Source of the DNA: Bordetella parapertussis
GTDB taxonomy: Bacteria; Pseudomonadota; Gammaproteobacteria; Burkholderiales; Burkholderiaceae_C
Length of the DNA: 15,440 bases
Assembly (NCBI GenBank): GCA_945878355.1
Contig: CAMCTC010000106.1
Location: 1-15,440 of the forward strand
Direction of reading: 5' to 3'
The translations under genes and the position numbers were made by a program. The first letter of the stretch is position 1. Each line of letters starts with the position of its first letter. The notes beneath the pieces were generated by a model. It ran no database searches, was not told the DNA's origin, and worked only from the letters and a program-made list of their open reading frames with translations. Positions 8,089-15,240 of the stretch are shown one piece after another.

Positions 8089-9237
8089 ATGCCCGGCCTG
8101 TTGCCCAATGTCGACCCCGATGGTCTGCTCGAGTATTCGGTGGTCTACACCGACCGCGCGCTCAACCACATGTCGCAGAAGTTCCAGGGTGTGATGCGCG
8201 ACATCTCGGCCCTGCTCAAGACCGCTTACGGCGCCCATTCGGCTGTGGTCGTCCCCGGCAGCGGCACCTTCGGCATGGAAGCCGTGGCGCGTCAGTTCGC
8301 CACAGGCAAGAAGTGCCTGGTGATACGCAACGGTTGGTTCAGCTACCGCTGGACCCAGATCTTCGAGATGGGCCAGATCCCGGCCGAGTCGATCGTGCTG
8401 AAAGCGCGACGCGTCTCGAATCAACACCAAGCGGCTTTCGCGCCAGCCCCCATCGCCGAGGTCGTGGCGGCGATCCACGACCAGCGCCCCGACCTGGTGT
8501 TCGCGCCGCATGTAGAGACTGCCGCGGGCATGATCCTGCCCGACGATTACCTGCGCGCAGTTGCGGACGCAGTGCATGCGGTGGGTGGCTTGTTCGTGCT
8601 CGACTGCATCGCCTCTGGGGCGATCTGGGTCGACATGGCGGCCATCGGCGTCGACCTGCTGGTCAGCGCGCCGCAAAAAGGCTGGAGCGGACCGCCCTGC
8701 TGCGCGCTGGTGATGCTCAGCGAAGCAGCGCGGCTTCGCATCGACGCCACCACCAGCACCAGCTTTGCCTGCGACCTGAAAAAGTGGCTGCAGATCATGG
8801 AGACCTACGAAGCCGGCGGCCACGCTTACCACGCCACGCTGCCGACCGACGCGCTGACGCGGATGCGCGACGTGATGCAGGAGACCCAGGCCCGGGGTTT
8901 CGAGACCGCTCGCGCGCAGCAACAAACGCTGGGCGACGCCGTGCGCGCTCTGCTGGCGCGCAAGGGCTACAAGAGCGTCGCAGCACCCGGCTTCCAGGCG
9001 CCGGGCGTGGTCGTGAGCTACACCGATGACGTCGGCCTGAGCAGCAGCAAGACCTTCCTGGGTCTAGGCCTGCAGACCGCCGCCGGCGTGCCGCTGCAGT
9101 GCGACGAGCCGGCCGACTTCAAGACCTTCCGCATCGGCTTGTTCGGGCTCGACAAGCTGGCCAACATCGAGCGCAGCGTCGAGCATCTGGATCGGGCGCT
9201 CGATCAGGTCGCGCAGCCGCTGGCTGCAGCGGCCTGA
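8089..9237 (+). CDS. Class V aminotransferase (alanine-glyoxylate / serine-pyruvate aminotransferase-like)
   Basis: The 382-residue product is a PLP-dependent fold-type I enzyme that moves an amino group between a small amino acid (serine, alanine, glycine) and an oxo acid such as pyruvate or glyoxylate. Key features are the PLP-phosphate loop VVPGSGTFGMEA (residues 53-64), D172 in LFVLDCIASG that pairs with the pyridine nitrogen, and the Schiff-base lysine K197 in LVSAPQKGWSGPP. The ATG at 8089 is preferred to upstream in-frame ATGs because GGAG lies 5 nt before it and MPGLLPNVDPDGLLEYSVVY reads as a natural family N-terminus. It stands alone, divergent from the racemase and convergent with the glpD operon. 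Exact substrates cannot be read from sequence. Confidence 0.88.
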   Translation: MPGLLPNVDPDGLLEYSVVYTDRALNHMSQKFQGVMRDISALLKTAYGAHSAVVVPGSGTFGMEAVARQFATGKKCLVIRNGWFSYRWTQIFEMGQIPAESIVLKARRVSNQHQAAFAPAPIAEVVAAIHDQRPDLVFAPHVETAAGMILPDDYLRAVADAVHAVGGLFVLDCIASGAIWVDMAAIGVDLLVSAPQKGWSGPPCCALVMLSEAARLRIDATTSTSFACDLKKWLQIMETYEAGGHAYHATLPTDALTRMRDVMQETQARGFETARAQQQTLGDAVRALLARKGYKSVAAPGFQAPGVVVSYTDDVGLSSSKTFLGLGLQTAAGVPLQCDEPADFKTFRIGLFGLDKLANIERSVEHLDRALDQVAQPLAAAA

Positions 9238-9242
9238 AACAC

Positions 9243-9291
9243 GCCGCGCGGGCCCGTCACAGGCGCCGCGCGGCCAAGCCCTCGAGAGGGC
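9243..9291. terminator. Candidate bidirectional terminator between convergent operons
   Basis: Two inverted repeats lie between the aminotransferase stop and the end of the glpD operon. GCCGCGCGG (9243-9251) pairs perfectly with CCGCGCGGC (9266-9274), and GCCCT-CGAG-AGGGC spans 9278-9291. The stems are strong and symmetric, but neither is followed by a T-run, so intrinsic termination is uncertain. Confidence 0.4.
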
Positions 9292-9298
9292 ACAGGCC

Positions 9299-9403
9299 TC
9301 AGGTGACGGATTGAGCCTCGTCTGACCTTGCCCGACTTCGGGCGGGATATCCGTGGGCGGCAGTTCCGACCTGCCGGCCGATGCGGTCCAGCGTCAGCTT
9401 CAT
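9299..9403 (-). pseudogene. Truncated start of a GlpS-like glycerol ABC transporter ATPase gene
   Basis: The glpD stop overlaps a new ATG (ATGA, 9403-9400). The 34-codon frame starts [13 protein letters not shown] and then reads TAAHGYPARSRARSDEAQSV-T before TGA. The first 13 residues match the usual beginning of GlpS, the ATP-binding subunit of the glycerol ABC transporter encoded near glpD in many rhizobia and betaproteobacteria. The rest, including any Walker A motif, is absent. I read this as a deletion that removed nearly all of glpS and whatever transporter genes followed, leaving the start codon and coupling to glpD. A real 34-residue peptide cannot be excluded. Confidence 0.5.
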
Positions 9404-10971
9404 GGTGTCTCCTGCTGATTTTTGATGTCAAGATGGCGCGCCGCCCACCAGCCCGCCACGGCATCGCGCGCTGCCGCATCCAGGTGCAAGCCGAGCTTGC
9501 TGCGGCGCCACAGCACGTCCTCGGCGCTGCGCGCCCATTCGTGCTCGTACAGGTAATCGAGCTCGACCTCGAACAAGCCGGGCGCGACCTCGGCGCCTAG
9601 GCCTTCGGCCTGCAACAGCATCAGCAAGCGGCTGCCGTAGGCCTTGGCCCAGCGCGTGCGCAAAGCCTGCGGCAACTGCGGGTGGCGTTCGGCCAGCGCC
9701 GCGATGAATCGCAACATGTCTTGGTCGGGGCGCTGAGGCTTGCCGATCCAGTCCGACAGGTCGCCGCCCGGAAACAGTGCCGACTCGGTCCAGGCCGGTG
9801 CCTGCACACCCAGGCGCTGCACCAGTTGGTCGGCTGCTTCTTCTGCCAGCTTGCGAAAGGTCGTGAGCTTGCCGCCCCAGACCGACAGCAGGCAGCTGGA
9901 ACGGTCTTCGTCGAACTCGAGCAGGTAGTCGCGCGTCACCGCGGAAGCATCGCCAGAGTCGTCGTCGAGCAGCGGCCGCACGCCCGAATAACTCCAGACC
10001 ACGTCGGCCGGACGCACCGGCTTGGCGAAGTAGCGGCTGGCCTGGTCGCAGAGGTAGCCGATCTCGTCGTCATCGATTCGCGCGCTGTCGGGCGCGCCCG
10101 AAATCTCGACATCGGTGGTGCCGATCAGCGTGAAATCGCCCTCGTAGGGGATCGCAAAGATGATGCGCTTGTCCGGGTTCTGGAAGATGTAGGCATGGTC
10201 GTGGTCGAACATCTTCTTCACGACGATGTGGCTGCCCTTGACCAGCCGCAGCGAACGCGCGCTCTTCACGCCCGCCCGGTCGCGCAGGAACTCGCCGGTC
10301 CAGGGCCCGGCGGCATTGACCAGCGCGCGGGCCTGCACCTGCAATGGCTCGCCGCCGGCGGGTTGCAGCGTGGCGAGCCAGCCGCCGGCACTGCGCTCGG
10401 CACGCTCGCAGCGGCAACGCGTCAGGATGGTCGCGCCGCGCGCTGCGGCGTCCACTGCGTTGAGCACCACCAGCCGTGCGTCGTCGACCCAGCCGTCGCT
10501 GTACTCGAAACCGCGGGTGTACTCGGGCTTCAGCGGCGCACCGGTGGCATGGCGGCGCAGGTCGAGCGTGGTGCTGGCAGGCAGCCACTCACGCTTGGCC
10601 AGGTGGTCGTAGAGGAACAAGCCTATGCGAACCATCCAGACCGGCCGCATCGAAGCGTCGTGCGGCATCACAAAGCGCAGCGGCCACATGATGTGCGGCG
10701 CGCTCCTGAGCAGAAGCTCACGCTCGGCCAGCGCCTTGCGCACCAGGCCGAACTCGTAGTACTCGAGGTAGCGAAGCCCGCCGTGGATCAGCTTGGTCGA
10801 CGCCGACGAGGTGTGTCGGCCCAGATCGTCCTGCTCGCACAGCACAACCTTCAGACCCCGACCGGCCAGGTCTCTCGCAATGCCCACGCCGTTGATGCCG
10901 CCTCCCACCACCAGTACGTCACAAGACATGGTTGGCGCCGCTGCAGCGCCTTTGACTGGCTGGATCAACAT
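9400..10971 (-). CDS. glpD: Aerobic glycerol-3-phosphate dehydrogenase
   Basis: GlpD is a membrane-associated FAD enzyme that oxidises sn-glycerol-3-phosphate to dihydroxyacetone phosphate and passes electrons to quinone. The 523-residue product fits the family (about 500-530). It has the FAD-binding [19 protein letters not shown] (GGGINGVG at 23-30), the [20 protein letters not shown] block (about 55-74), and [13 protein letters not shown] further on. The start is ATG 10971 because CAGGAGA lies 5 nt upstream; the frame is open beyond it, but that part overlaps the regulatory region. It is transcribed away from glpR-glpK and its stop overlaps a truncated glpS start. Confidence 0.96.
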   Translation of the reverse strand: MLIQPVKGAAAAPTMSCDVLVVGGGINGVGIARDLAGRGLKVVLCEQDDLGRHTSSASTKLIHGGLRYLEYYEFGLVRKALAERELLLRSAPHIMWPLRFVMPHDASMRPVWMVRIGLFLYDHLAKREWLPASTTLDLRRHATGAPLKPEYTRGFEYSDGWVDDARLVVLNAVDAAARGATILTRCRCERAERSAGGWLATLQPAGGEPLQVQARALVNAAGPWTGEFLRDRAGVKSARSLRLVKGSHIVVKKMFDHDHAYIFQNPDKRIIFAIPYEGDFTLIGTTDVEISGAPDSARIDDDEIGYLCDQASRYFAKPVRPADVVWSYSGVRPLLDDDSGDASAVTRDYLLEFDEDRSSCLLSVWGGKLTTFRKLAEEAADQLVQRLGVQAPAWTESALFPGGDLSDWIGKPQRPDQDMLRFIAALAERHPQLPQALRTRWAKAYGSRLLMLLQAEGLGAEVAPGLFEVELDYLYEHEWARSAEDVLWRRSKLGLHLDAAARDAVAGWWAARHLDIKNQQETP

Positions 10972-11156
10972 CTTCTCCTGGGCATCGATGCACCGTATTG
11001 TGGCGAAAACAGTTCGTATGATTTTCGCTTTATGGAAACTTATTTTCGCTTTTGCTCCTTTCAAGTCAAACCAGTGCAGATGCACTCATCGCTTTTCCCT
11101 GACCCTGGGCGACCTGACATCGCTTAACCTTGGTGGATCACCCTCCAACCCTGCCC
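10972..11156. promoter_or_regulatory. glpD-glpR divergent control region
   Basis: This 185-nt region separates the divergent glpD and glpR starts. Its middle (about 10990-11070) is AT-rich and holds three TTTTCGC-type half-sites (separate entry). On the minus strand a TTGACT element (about 11069-11064) lies 19 nt before AATAAG, a possible glpD promoter with an over-long spacer. No clear glpR ribosome binding site is present. Confidence 0.5.
11003..11049. promoter_or_regulatory. Probable GlpR operator half-sites
   Basis: GCGAAAA (11003-11009) and TTTTCGC (11022-11028) form a perfect inverted repeat 12 nt apart. A second ATTTTCGCTTT copy at 11042-11052 repeats the one at 11021-11031 exactly 21 bp later, two helical turns away. 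Three co-phased half-sites between glpD and a DeoR-family glpR are what cooperative GlpR repression would use. Assignment to GlpR is inferred from position. Confidence 0.55.
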
Positions 11157-11969
11157 GTGAACACCTTGACACCCAACCCTCGCCAGGCCGGCGTGATCGA
11201 AACCGTTCGCGAGCTCGGGTCGGTCAGCGTCGAGGCCTTGGCCGAGCGCTTTGGCGTCACCTTGCAAACCGTCAGGCGCGACGTCAAGCTGCTGTCGGAC
11301 GCGGGGCTGGTAGCGCGCTTTCACGGCGGTATTCGGCTGCCGGGCAGCACCACCGAGAACCTGGCCTACCGCCAGCGCCAGGCGCTCAACGAGGAGGCCA
11401 AGCGCCGCATCGCCCGAGCGGTGGCGCGTCAGGTGCCCGACGGCTGCAGCCTGATCCTCAACATCGGCACCACCGTCGAGGCGGTGGCGCGCGAGTTGCT
11501 GCAGCACCGGGGCTTGCGCGTGATCACCAACAACCTCAATGTCGCCGCCTTGCTCAGCGACAACCCCGATTGCGAAGTGATCGTCGCCGGCGGACTGGTT
11601 CGCAGCCGCGACCGCGCCATCACCGGCGAGGCCACGGTCGAGTTCATCGCCCAGTTCCGGGTCGACATCGGCTTGATCGGCATCTCGGGCATCGAGTCCG
11701 ACGGCACGCTGCGCGACTTCGACTACCGCGAGGTCAAGGTCGCGCAAGCCATCATCCGCGCCAGCCGCCAAGTCTGGCTGGTGGCCGACCACAGCAAGTT
11801 CAACCGCCCGGCGATGGTCGAAATGGGCCGGCTGGACCAAGTCGACAAGCTGTTCACCGACAGCCCCCCGCCCGCCAGCTTCAACCCCTTGCTGAGCGAG
11901 GCCGGCGTGGCCTGCGTGGCTTGCGTGAAGCCGGACAGCACCCCATCCGACCCAGGAGACCCGATATGA
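11157..11969 (+). CDS. glpR: DeoR-family glycerol-3-phosphate regulon repressor
   Basis: GlpR represses glycerol genes and is released by glycerol-3-phosphate. With the chosen start the product has 270 residues. The DeoR winged helix lies at 22-47 ([20 protein letters not shown]), followed by the effector domain with IGTT (103-106), [36 protein letters not shown] (188-195) and DHSKF (211-215), close to E. coli GlpR throughout; a short C-terminal tail is extra. The start is uncertain: the frame has no ATG, and GTG 11157 ([12 protein letters not shown]...) is preferred over GTG 11133 and TTG 11130 because it fits the family N-terminus; none has a clear ribosome binding site. The stop overlaps the glpK start (ATGA). 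Confidence 0.93.
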   Translation: MNTLTPNPRQAGVIETVRELGSVSVEALAERFGVTLQTVRRDVKLLSDAGLVARFHGGIRLPGSTTENLAYRQRQALNEEAKRRIARAVARQVPDGCSLILNIGTTVEAVARELLQHRGLRVITNNLNVAALLSDNPDCEVIVAGGLVRSRDRAITGEATVEFIAQFRVDIGLIGISGIESDGTLRDFDYREVKVAQAIIRASRQVWLVADHSKFNRPAMVEMGRLDQVDKLFTDSPPPASFNPLLSEAGVACVACVKPDSTPSDPGDPI

Positions 11970-13540
11970 GCTTCATCCTCGCCTTAGACCAAGGCACGTC
12001 CAGCTCGCGCAGCATCGTGTTCGACGATGCCGGACAGATTGTCGCGATGGCGCAGCGCGAGTTCCGCCAGATCTACCCCCAGCCCGGCTGGGTAGAACAC
12101 GACCCCGAAGAGATCTGGCAGACGCAGCTTGCCACCGCCCGCGAGGCCATCGCCAAGGCCGGGCTGGCCGCGCGCGACATCAAGGCCATCGGCATCACCA
12201 ACCAGCGCGAGACCACCGTGGTCTGGAACCGCCGCACCGGCCAGGCCATCCACAACGCGATCGTCTGGCAAGACCGGCGCGGCGAGCCGCTTTGTGCCCA
12301 GCTGCGGGAGCTTGGCAGCGCCGAGCAGATCCGGCGCAGCACCGGGTTGGTGGTTGACGCCTACTTCTCGGCCACCAAGATCCGCTGGATCCTCGACCAT
12401 GTCCAGGGTGCGCACATCGCCGCCGCCCATGGCGACCTGGCCTTTGGCACGGTCGACGCCTGGCTGCTGTGGAAGCTCACCGGCGGCCGGGTCCATGCCA
12501 CCGACGTCAGCAACGCGTCGAGAACCATGCTGTTCGACATCCGCCACAACGTCTGGGATCACGAACTGCTCAAACTGCTGCACGTGCCCGACAGCCTGCT
12601 GCCCGCAGTCCACCCCAGCAGCCATGTCTACGGCGAGACCGACGCCGCGCTGCTGGGCGCATCGATCCCGGTGGCCGGCATGGCAGGCGACCAGCAGAGC
12701 GCGCTGTTCGGACAAGCTTGCTTCAAGGCCGGACTGGCCAAGAACACTTACGGCACCGGCTGCTTCATGCTGATGCACACCGGTGACCAGTTCAGGCTCA
12801 GCGAAAACGGGCTGATCACCACCGCCACCGCCCAGGTCGGCGGCGCGCCCGGGGCGAGCGGCGCAGCGCCTGACTCCCGGCCCGACGGCCGGCCCGACGG
12901 TCGCCCCAACTGCCGGCCCGAATTCGCGTTCGAGGGCAGCGTGTTCATCGGCGGCGCGGTGGTGCAGTGGCTGCGCGACGGGCTGCACGCGATCAAGGCC
13001 AGCAGCGAAGTGCAAGCGCTGGCCGAGAGCGTGCCCGACGCCGGCGGCGTGATGTTCGTGCCGGCGTTCACCGGGCTGGGCGCGCCTTACTGGGACGCGC
13101 AGGCACGCGGCGCGATCGTCGGCCTGACCCGCGGCAGCACGGTGGCCCACATCGCCCGCGCCGCGCTCGAGAGCATCGCTTTCCAGAGCGCTGCTCTGCT
13201 GCTGGCGATGAGCCGCGACGCCGCCGGTTCTGGCGGATCGGCGAAGCCGCTGGCGGTCAGCGAGCTGCGGGTCGACGGCGGCGCCTGCGTCAACGACTTG
13301 CTGATGCAGTTCCAGGCCGACCTGCTGGGCATCCCGGTGGTGCGGCCCAAGGTGGTTGAGACCACCGCGCTGGGCGCGGCCTACCTGGCGGGGCTGGCCA
13401 CCGGCGTTTGGCGCAACCTCGACGAACTCGAGGCGCTGTGGCAAGTTGAGCGCCGCTTCCACCCGACGCTGCCGCGCGATCGTGCGCAGGAGTTGATGGC
13501 CGGCTGGGCGCGGGCTGTGCGGCAGGCCACCGCGACCTGA
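11966..13540 (+). CDS. glpK: Glycerol kinase
   Basis: GlpK phosphorylates glycerol with ATP to sn-glycerol-3-phosphate in the cytoplasm, supplying GlpD's substrate and GlpR's inducer. The 524-residue product is FGGY-family: ATP-binding [14 protein letters not shown] (7-20), glycerol-binding R81-E82 in [11 protein letters not shown] and W101, Y133, and catalytic D242 in [13 protein letters not shown], then [10 protein letters not shown] and [18 protein letters not shown] lies 7 nt before the ATG, and the start overlaps the glpR stop by ATGA, so the two are coupled. An insertion of about 23 residues (roughly 291-318) rich in RPDG repeats interrupts the loop between TTATA and FAFEGSVF, making it longer than the usual near-500 residues. 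Confidence 0.96.
   Translation: MSFILALDQGTSSSRSIVFDDAGQIVAMAQREFRQIYPQPGWVEHDPEEIWQTQLATAREAIAKAGLAARDIKAIGITNQRETTVVWNRRTGQAIHNAIVWQDRRGEPLCAQLRELGSAEQIRRSTGLVVDAYFSATKIRWILDHVQGAHIAAAHGDLAFGTVDAWLLWKLTGGRVHATDVSNASRTMLFDIRHNVWDHELLKLLHVPDSLLPAVHPSSHVYGETDAALLGASIPVAGMAGDQQSALFGQACFKAGLAKNTYGTGCFMLMHTGDQFRLSENGLITTATAQVGGAPGASGAAPDSRPDGRPDGRPNCRPEFAFEGSVFIGGAVVQWLRDGLHAIKASSEVQALAESVPDAGGVMFVPAFTGLGAPYWDAQARGAIVGLTRGSTVAHIARAALESIAFQSAALLLAMSRDAAGSGGSAKPLAVSELRVDGGACVNDLLMQFQADLLGIPVVRPKVVETTALGAAYLAGLATGVWRNLDELEALWQVERRFHPTLPRDRAQELMAGWARAVRQATAT
12878..12919 (+). repeat. 12-bp tandem repeat inside glpK encoding RPDG units
   Basis: Units starting at 12878, 12890, 12902 and (partial) 12914 encode [14 protein letters not shown]. 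The first two differ at only one or two bases and the third is more diverged. The 12-bp period preserves the reading frame. The repeat sits in a loop-length insertion relative to standard glycerol kinases and is preceded by another low-complexity stretch ([13 protein letters not shown]). Confidence 0.8.
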
Positions 13541-13652
13541 CCGCGTCAGCGCGCACCGGGCCGGAAGTTCACCGCCGGGCTGCGGCCTGTTGATCAGACT
13601 CGTCTGTAAGGCTTGTTTATTTGACACGCTCATCTTACCAGTTAGTGAACGG
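13541..13652. other. Gap after glpK
   Basis: No gene or clear intrinsic terminator is visible between the glpK stop and the end of the toxin pseudogene. The first 50 nt are GC-rich with only imperfect pairing; the rest (about 13600-13650) is AT-richer and unstructured. Confidence 0.4.
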
Positions 13653-13992
13653 CTACCCGAGCTGTTTTATCGCCAGCAAGGCCGTGATCCGCGCCCGCAC
13701 CTCGCGCATCACGGCTTCGGCAGCAACGTCTTTTTTTCTCGCCAGGTGAACCCGCAAGTCAAGCGACTTCATTGGGTTCGACAAGACCACGCTGGCCGAC
13801 CTGCGACCAGGCCTCGAACAGCTAAACCTTGACCTGCGTGGACAGCGGGCAGCAAACCATCAGGCCGGCCTCGCTGTTGTAGATCGCTGGGTCCATCATC
13901 AATGCGGGGCGGCGCCCCGACACGGCATACCCGCCGGGGATGCCCGCATCGATCTGTCGCCTTCTGGCCGCCAACAAAGCCTGTTTGGGCAT
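13653..13992 (-). pseudogene. MazF/PemK-family mRNA interferase toxin pseudogene
   Basis: Two minus-strand frames together rebuild most of a MazF-type endoribonuclease. The first (ATG 13992 to TAG 13824-13822) contains SGRRPALMMDPAIYNSEAGL then MVCCPLSTQVKV, the 'GRRPALVLSP..YN...GL...CP.T.QVKGYPFEV' block; the TAG falls exactly where the family's Tyr in KGYPFE is expected, and LFEAW continues beyond it. The second frame, shifted by one base, gives VVLSNPMKSLDLR then KKDVAAEAVMREVRARITAL ending at TAG 13655-13653, the usual C-terminus. The N-terminal strand before GRRP is also unrecognisable. So a stop, a frameshift and N-terminal decay have killed the gene. No antitoxin was found beside it. 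Confidence 0.75.
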
Positions 13993-14100
13993 CGATCAGT
14001 GCCTGCTGCTCATGAGAAACAAAACGTTCCGCATTGTGGAATGACCCAAGTTCGGTCGTTTCTCCGCGAACGCCGGGCGCCGACAGAGGCCTGGGATGCT

Positions 14101-14179
14101 CTCTCGAGTAAATGTGGCTTTGCCACTTTGCTTGATCCCCACGGGGGGCGGCCGGCTTCGGCCGGCCTTGGGGCGCTCA
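14101..14179 (+). repeat. Dispersed double-hairpin repeat, copy 3
   Basis: This 79-bp copy is nearly identical to copy 1 apart from three extra G residues and two changes in the left arm of the first hairpin (CGAGTAAA instead of CAAGCAAA). In plus-strand RNA both changes give G-U wobble pairs with TTTGCTTG, so the stem survives; on the minus strand they would be A-C mismatches. Unlike copies 1 and 2 it does not follow a recognisable minus-strand stop, but lies in a decayed region next to the mazF pseudogene. Confidence 0.9.
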
Positions 14180-14406
14180 ATGACTTCGCCCCGAGGTTCA
14201 AGCACAAGTCCGCACCGCCGGCGCCGCCCACCAGCGCCGCAAGCTTGCGCAAGCTTGGGCAAGACAGCCCACGTACATTACAAATTGAGTTGCTTGAAAA
14301 GCCTAAATTGATAAAAACGCATCCAAAACGTTAGGACTGATTAAAAAACACAAATCAACATCAAATAACTTTCGACAAATCGCCACAACAATCAGGTCAA
14401 GTCAAC
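14180..14406. other. Leader/promoter region of the exported coiled-coil gene pair
   Basis: The left part is GC-rich; from about 14275 the sequence turns sharply AT-rich up to the ATG at 14407, as expected for a promoter. A TTGATA element is present near 14308, but no good -10 follows at 16-18 nt, so no promoter is called. No gene is seen. Confidence 0.45.
14239..14258. repeat. Tandem 10-bp near-palindromes
   Basis: GCAAGCTTGC and GCAAGCTTGG stand directly side by side. Each contains the palindrome CAAGCTTG, giving two sites on the same face of the helix about one turn apart. This could be a protein-binding site upstream of the exported coiled-coil genes, or a chance duplication. Confidence 0.4.
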
Positions 14407-15201
14407 ATGAAACTACCAAAATATCTTGAAAGAACAGCGGTCGCGCTCGCGCTCGGCTGCGTCATCATCAGCTCCAGCTTCGCGCAAAAAAGCACAGAGC
14501 CCGTGCTCAATGAGCACAAGGCTTTGATCGAAAAACTCGCCAAAGACGCTGACGCCGTCGACCAGGCTGCCACAGCCAAAGCCAAAGAGGCAACAGCCCC
14601 TGAACGAGTCGCCAAGACCGCCGAGGAACGCGAGGCCGCGCGCCAGGCCCGTCGTGCGGCAGCAGCAGCAAACACCGCAGAGGCAAACCCCGAAGTCAAG
14701 GCCGAAAGGGCCAAACACATTGCGGCAATGAAAGCCGAACGCGTCGCGCTCAGGGAGGCCCGGGCAGCGGTCAAGGCCGCCGAAGAGGCCCATGCCAAGG
14801 CTGACAAAGCCGCCGCAGCCGCGAAAACGGCAGGCGTTGTCGCAGCCGTCAGCGCCAGCCCGGCCCTCGGTGCCGACTTCAACGCCGGCATGCTCAAGGC
14901 CCACCTTGATGTGCTCGCCGCCATGCAGCAAGAGATGGCCAAAGTCAAGACCGCGGCAGACGCCACAGCGTTTGTGCAGAAGTCCAGTGCCCTTGTGGCC
15001 AAGGTCAAAGCCAGCGCCGATCGGATGAGCACGGCGATGCATGGCGCCGCGCAATCGGGCGTCAGCACCGACGCCAACAAGGCTGCCGAGGCGATGCTCG
15101 ACCAAATCGGCGCCAAGAGCGGCGAAGTCGAGGCCGAAATGCAGCGGATTGAAAAGCTGTATCCGAACAGCAGCGCGGTTTTCGCCAAGCTCAGAAGCTG
15201 A
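14407..15201 (+). CDS. Exported alanine-rich coiled-coil protein, function unknown
   Basis: I do not recognise this family. The 264-residue product starts with a Sec signal peptide (MKLPKYLERTAVALALGCVI then ISSSFA) with likely cleavage after SFA at residue 26; the LALGC at 14-18 is a poor lipobox, so a lipoprotein is less likely. The mature part is dominated by Ala, Lys, Glu, Asp and Arg without cysteine, with long helical stretches (about 30-140) fit for coiled coils, a short break around GVVAAVSASPALGADFNAG, and a second helical region to the end (IEKLYPNSSAVFAKLRS). It is probably periplasmic. The ribosome binding site is weak (CAGG about 12 nt upstream). A second exported gene follows after 39 nt, probably in one operon. 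Confidence 0.75.
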   Translation: MKLPKYLERTAVALALGCVIISSSFAQKSTEPVLNEHKALIEKLAKDADAVDQAATAKAKEATAPERVAKTAEEREAARQARRAAAAANTAEANPEVKAERAKHIAAMKAERVALREARAAVKAAEEAHAKADKAAAAAKTAGVVAAVSASPALGADFNAGMLKAHLDVLAAMQQEMAKVKTAADATAFVQKSSALVAKVKASADRMSTAMHGAAQSGVSTDANKAAEAMLDQIGAKSGEVEAEMQRIEKLYPNSSAVFAKLRS

Positions 15202-15240
15202 GCGCCAGCGGTCACCCTCCGTCAATTCAAGGAAATCGAC

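Noticed and set aside
7924..8925. A 333-codon minus-strand frame antisense to the aminotransferase
   Set aside because: Shadow frame; the plus strand carries the PLP lysine and other conserved residues.
9682..11127. A 481-codon plus-strand frame antisense to glpD
   Set aside because: Shadow of glpD with no recognisable domains.
10793..13540. A 915-codon plus-strand frame that ends with glpK
   Set aside because: Its first 391 codons run in the wrong frame through glpD's antisense strand and glpR and are low-complexity; glpK has its own ATG at 11966 with AGGAGA and an ATGA overlap with glpR.
11984..13633. A 549-codon minus-strand frame antisense to glpK
   Set aside because: Typical high-GC shadow frame; no family motifs, while the plus strand encodes an unmistakable glycerol kinase.
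14397..15225. Two long minus-strand frames opposite the exported coiled-coil gene
   Set aside because: They are complements of an Ala/Lys/Glu-rich coding strand and give Ser/Ala/Cys- or Gly/Arg-rich peptides without a signal or motif; the plus frame has a signal peptide and a following gene in the same style.
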